From positions 62,001-126,000 of the forward strand of contig JAGQDJ010000030.1 of NCBI GenBank assembly GCA_022885665.1: a stretch of 64,000 bases of DNA, given 5' to 3'. Position 1 is the stretch's first letter. Every line of letters begins with the position of its first letter. The stretch comes from Triops longicaudatus. Its lineage: Eukaryota; Arthropoda; Branchiopoda; Notostraca; Triopsidae. The position numbers and the translations under genes are program-made. Below are positions 60,464 through 64,000 of this stretch, in pieces. The notes beneath the pieces are model-generated. The model did no database searches and was not told where the DNA came from. It saw only the letters and a program-made list of their open reading frames with translations.

Positions 60464-60859
60464 TGTATTTTTTCACTGTAGCAAAATTTCGAAGGAGTTC
60501 AGTCCGTGACACCCATACCGCACTCACTGAACTGGAAAATTGTATACTGAATCTTGCTCTTCTCCAACCCCAGCATCCTAAACGCCCTATTTTGCTGTTT
60601 CCGCTGCGATAAACGGGACGATAAACAAGAGTTGAATACGTAAATCCCTCGTTAAATACTCCGTCTAGGGAGTAGTGCAGTGAAAGGATAAACTACGAAA
60701 AGGCTTTAAAGACCCATCCAACTTGTATTGTTTAAAGGCGAGGCCAAATGTCGCACATTACCAAATCATACAGTACGGAAAACACACGTATATCTTTGTT
60801 CCTGACATGCTTATACTAGCACGACAGTTCCTTCTGCACGTATGAAAAGCCTCAATAAC
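60464..60859. other. intergenic region upstream of the fusion gene
   Basis: This 396-bp region lies between the fusion-gene start and the RBM8A stop. It should contain the fusion-gene promoter and the RBM8A 3' untranslated region. The plus-strand 71-codon frame crossing it has no motif. I saw no other element. Confidence 0.5.
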
Positions 60860-62014
60860 TTAACGCCGTCTTCGCTCTCGTTTGCCAGTCCTGGAATTAA
60901 TGAGAATTGAAATATGCGATTTTTAAGATTTTATAATAAACCTACTTTCTTGGTCCCTTGACAAAACACCAATCAACTGCAATATTTTGCCCTAAGATAT
61001 CGGAGCCATTCAGATTTTCCAAAGCTGCTTGGGCCTCTTTGTAGGTTTCGTACTCAACAAGTGCGTAACCCTAATCAAGAAATTTAATTTACCACAAAAA
61101 GGAGAAAGATAGGTTTATTACTTTCAGAAAACCTGTACGCCTGTCCAAGTTTAAGTGAAGATTCTTAATTTCGCCATATTCGGCGAACTTGTCTTGGATG
61201 TCTTCCTCCTGGGCTTCTTCATGGACACCGGTTACAATCAAAATCCAGCCCTCAACAGCTGCAAAATATAACACAGTTTTACAACATATTGTTATGGGAG
61301 AAAATATGAAGTACATCTTTGTGGCCCCGGGGCATCATCTCCTTCTGTTTCCATGCCTTCATAACCATGGATTTCTTCGCGCGCTTCACGATCGCCACCA
61401 AAACCACGTCCTTTACGTTTCTTGGCCTTCTCCTTCAACTTGGACACGCCTTCTGCAAAAAAAAAAACAAAAAAAAACAAGAGCAACACGTTACATGTGT
61501 ACGTCGGTTATTGACCTATTTAACTTTCTCTCTTATATTGCAGTAAAAAAAAAACACACACACAAATGCCCCACCCAACAATTGAAAGTTTACTATGCAA
61601 AACTTATGCTTTTTCTACTAATTAGTTCATCGAATAGGCAAAATGTTTCTGACTAAATAAGGATATGTATGGAATTGTTTGCTCGTATGTTCTCCATTTC
61701 TCACACGGCGAATGAGTGAAAACATATGCTAGAGCACCATTTACTAGCCTCTAATAAAACTTTGCATTATAAAGTTGTTCAGTTAACACTTCTAGACGGA
61801 AAATAAGTTAAAATTGTGCACCAAAATATGCGCGTGTACGCTTGAAGGCACTTGGAAAATATATCGAAATATTTTACCAATAGCAAAACACTTCACAAGC
61901 TTGATAGACTATTAGTTTTTAATATGTTTAAAACAACTTTGAATACTTACGGTCTCCTCCATCCTCGTCGATTTCGAATTCTTCTGCGTTATCAATGTCC
62001 AATACGTCCGCCAT
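60860..62014 (-). CDS. RBM8A: RNA-binding protein 8A (Y14), exon junction complex core
   Basis: Y14 binds Mago nashi and forms the exon junction complex core with eIF4A3. This marks spliced mRNA for export, localisation and nonsense-mediated decay. Five exons (61951-62014, 61315-61452, 61122-61258, 60946-61070, 60860-60890) encode 164 residues; vertebrate forms have about 174. The order is an acidic N-terminus (MADVLDIDNAEEFEIDEDGG), a basic linker (KLKEKAKKRKGRGFGGDREA), DDAPGPQRSVEGW, and one RRM with RNP2 ILIVTGV and RNP1 KGYALVEY. A short arginine-rich tail, KRERRRR, closes the protein. The body between the acidic start and the tail is very close to the animal consensus. Confidence 0.97.
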
Positions 62015-62334
62015 GTTTCAGAAGCTTGGCTTGGGATTTGTTGACACTCACAGCGCTGCACTCTATTAAATAGATTTGGAACTAAAGGCGGCAATTACGA
62101 GAACAGAACGGAATTTTCGTAAGGAATTGCAGCGTCTAGTAAGAATCTCAATAGAATATAATAGAAAAAGAATGACTATCTCAATAGTAATGTCTCAAAA
62201 ATCTCAAAAATAATATCTCAATAGAAATAGAATGACTAGCTTTTGAAAGTCTCAGTAGTGACTAAACCGCGCCCCTTTACTCTCAAAACAGTTCAACGTG
62301 TATTTACGCTGTTTTCCAATCTGGAAGTTAAAAC
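62015..62334. promoter_or_regulatory. bidirectional promoter interval of RBM8A and SKI3
   Basis: The start codons of two divergently transcribed housekeeping genes are 320 bp apart. From about 62140 to 62245 the interval holds a degenerate repeat built on TCTCAATAGAAATAGAATGACTA; two longer copies and several TCTCAA fragments are visible. No TATA box is obvious. Confidence 0.6.
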
Positions 62335-64000
62335 ATGGATGTTTCAGTGAAACAGCTTCTTAAAGATGCCAAAGAAGCTGTCAAACAGAAAAACTATGAT
62401 GTAGGCCTAAATTTTTGCAAGGTAAATCGTTTTTGTTCAGTTTTATACATACGAACACTATAAACGTGTCTAATCACAGGAAATTCTTCAGCGAGAAAAG
62501 ACCAATTATTTAGCTCTTGTTCTATCTGCGGTGTGTTTCCAAGAAAGTGGACAACTCGATAAAGCATTAGCTGCGTTTCAGAAAGCTACGGACTTACAAC
62601 CGGATCAACCGTCTGCTTGGCAAGGTTTGGTCGCCTTTCTGGAAAAAAGAAAAGAAGAAGCCAGCAAAACTTTGTCCACCGATGGAGAAACGTTAAACAA
62701 AGAACAATCGGCGCTTTTATGCCAAGCTTATCAAAAGCTTCTCAATTTTTACGCCAAGTAATATTCTTCTGTTTTTAAGATTTTTAACATTTATTAAATT
62801 AATCTTCTAAGAGTTCTTTTCCGACTTTTCAGTATTTTTTATTAATTCGATTCAATTTCGTTTAGCGATTGGACCAAGTACTCTTTAGTATCCGAGAAAC
62901 TAGCCGTACTCAATCTTGAGGCTCAAAACATCATTTCATCAGTGAATGTCTTGAAAACGCTTCTGCGAAAAGCGAAAGACAACGATGACGACTCGAACTT
63001 GAAAGATGTCTGGGGAATTATTGCAAACTTGCTCTTTCAGCGCGAAGATTTACCGAAAGAAGAAAAGTCTCTGGTAATCACGATATAAATTAGTTAATCA
63101 ACCAACCAACAAATATAAAGAAAAAAAAGGAAAAAAAAGAAGTCGGTAAAAAAGTAAATATTTAGGAAATAAATAAAAACGTTAACGTATACAAAAACTG
63201 CTCACACTCATGCGTCTTTCTCTTTGTAGTTAATTGAAGCATTGAAAAACTCAATTGATTCCACCAATTCTCCATTGAACGAAGCAAAATGGTCCAAACT
63301 TGTCACTTTATTACCCAACAATGCTGCAGTCACAGAAGCTCAAAAGTTGCTCCAAGTTTTTCCCCACTCGCCCATCGCCTTGTATACCGTGTCCCGTTTT
63401 TACGTCGAAAAGTTCGCCCAGAAGGAATTCTTATCGCAAGCCGAAGTTGAGTCTATTGCTAACCTTCTTCCTAACGAAAACTCCGCCCCCCTAAAAGGCG
63501 TTTTAGCGTCTTTGAAGAATGAAATCGTGGAAGCTAAGAAGTACTTCAGAATTGCTCTTGAAAAAGAGCCTAATAATCCAGTACTTTACAAACTACTCTT
63601 CGAAACGTTGGTTCAAGCATTACGTTACGAAGAAGCTGTACAAATAGCCCAACAATGGCTTAATTTGGACAAATCCAGCGTAGAAGCAAAACTAGCTTAC
63701 GTCAAAGCGTGCTTGGAATCCAAATCGAATTCCTTAATGGAAGAAGCTGAAAAGATTGTACTGGAAATACTGGCAAGGGATCCAAAACAACTAGAAGCGA
63801 TGGTTTGTTTAACGAGGTTACGGATTAAACAACAAGATGTTAAAGAAGCTCGTGCTTTGTTGGAAGAACTCAAAACCTTTCTTAAGGAGAAGCGAACGGA
63901 TGTTAGATTATTGGAAGCAGAATGTTTGGAAGCCGAAAGTTTCGTTCTAGACGCCATTAAAGTCCTGGAAGAAGATGATAACCAGCTAGATTTGCCGTCT
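62335..64000 (+). CDS. TTC37: SKI3/TTC37, TPR subunit of the SKI complex (5' part)
   Basis: SKI3 is the tetratricopeptide scaffold of the cytosolic SKI complex, which feeds RNA to the exosome during mRNA turnover and surveillance. Four exons are in the window (62335-62421, 62480-62757, 62866-63073, 63230 to the end) and encode the first 448 residues. The last exon is still open at 64000. TPR-type helical pairs are visible: LVLSAVCFQESGQLDKALAA then FQKATDLQPDQPSAWQGL near 35-75, and AKKYFRIALEKEPNNPVLYK further on. The N-terminus (KQLLKDAKEAVKQKNYDVGL) matches the SKI3 start, where the first TPR helix follows the initiator methionine directly. Animal SKI3 proteins are about 1500 residues, so two thirds of the gene lies outside. 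Confidence 0.9.

Overview
The window is animal nuclear DNA. Genes are split by short GT-AG introns, mostly about 45-120 bp, and there are no operons or ribosome binding sites. A Spätzle-type cytokine, a cactin, and a farnesoic acid O-methyltransferase-type (FAMeT) domain joined to a nicotinic-type receptor together point to an arthropod with compact introns, for example a branchiopod, springtail or mite. I cannot name the species. All gene models were assembled by hand from open frames, splice sites and intron phase, and every junction in the named genes keeps the frame.

Region 1-33.3 kb is gene-poor and AT-rich. It contains a complete 208-bp non-autonomous hAT-type element with 8-bp target duplications, a pogo/Tigger-like MITE, several near-perfect hairpins and some simple repeats. 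Two pieces of possible genes lie on the minus strand. One is a set of 3' exons at 21.5-22.4 kb. The other is a start exon at 26.4 kb next to three E2F-like sites and an inverted CCAAT box. I do not recognise either protein.

Region 33.4-48.5 kb is a run of five minus-strand genes: cactin (CACTIN), a protein disulfide isomerase of the ERp57/PDIA3 type, a Bax/Bak-like Bcl-2 protein, a Spätzle-like cystine-knot ligand, and maspardin (SPG21). ETFA follows on the plus strand, divergent from SPG21 across a shared upstream region with two perfect CRE palindromes. A second pogo-like MITE sits in an ETFA intron.

Region 50.9-60.5 kb is a tandem array of three minus-strand nicotinic-type Cys-loop receptor subunits with near-identical exon structure. 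The first two are alpha-like, with a vicinal cysteine pair. The third lacks that pair and carries a complete FAMeT-type domain between its signal peptide and its ligand-binding domain, encoded by one symmetrical phase 1-1 exon. All three lack the -1' glutamate expected at the cytoplasmic end of M2. This cluster is the most unusual part of the window.

Region 60.9-64 kb has the exon-junction-complex protein RBM8A/Y14 on the minus strand, head-to-head with the 5' half of SKI3/TTC37 on the plus strand, which runs off the end. Possible functional links are Toll signalling (a Spätzle-type ligand and cactin, 5 kb apart) and RNA surveillance (Y14 and SKI3 sharing one promoter interval).
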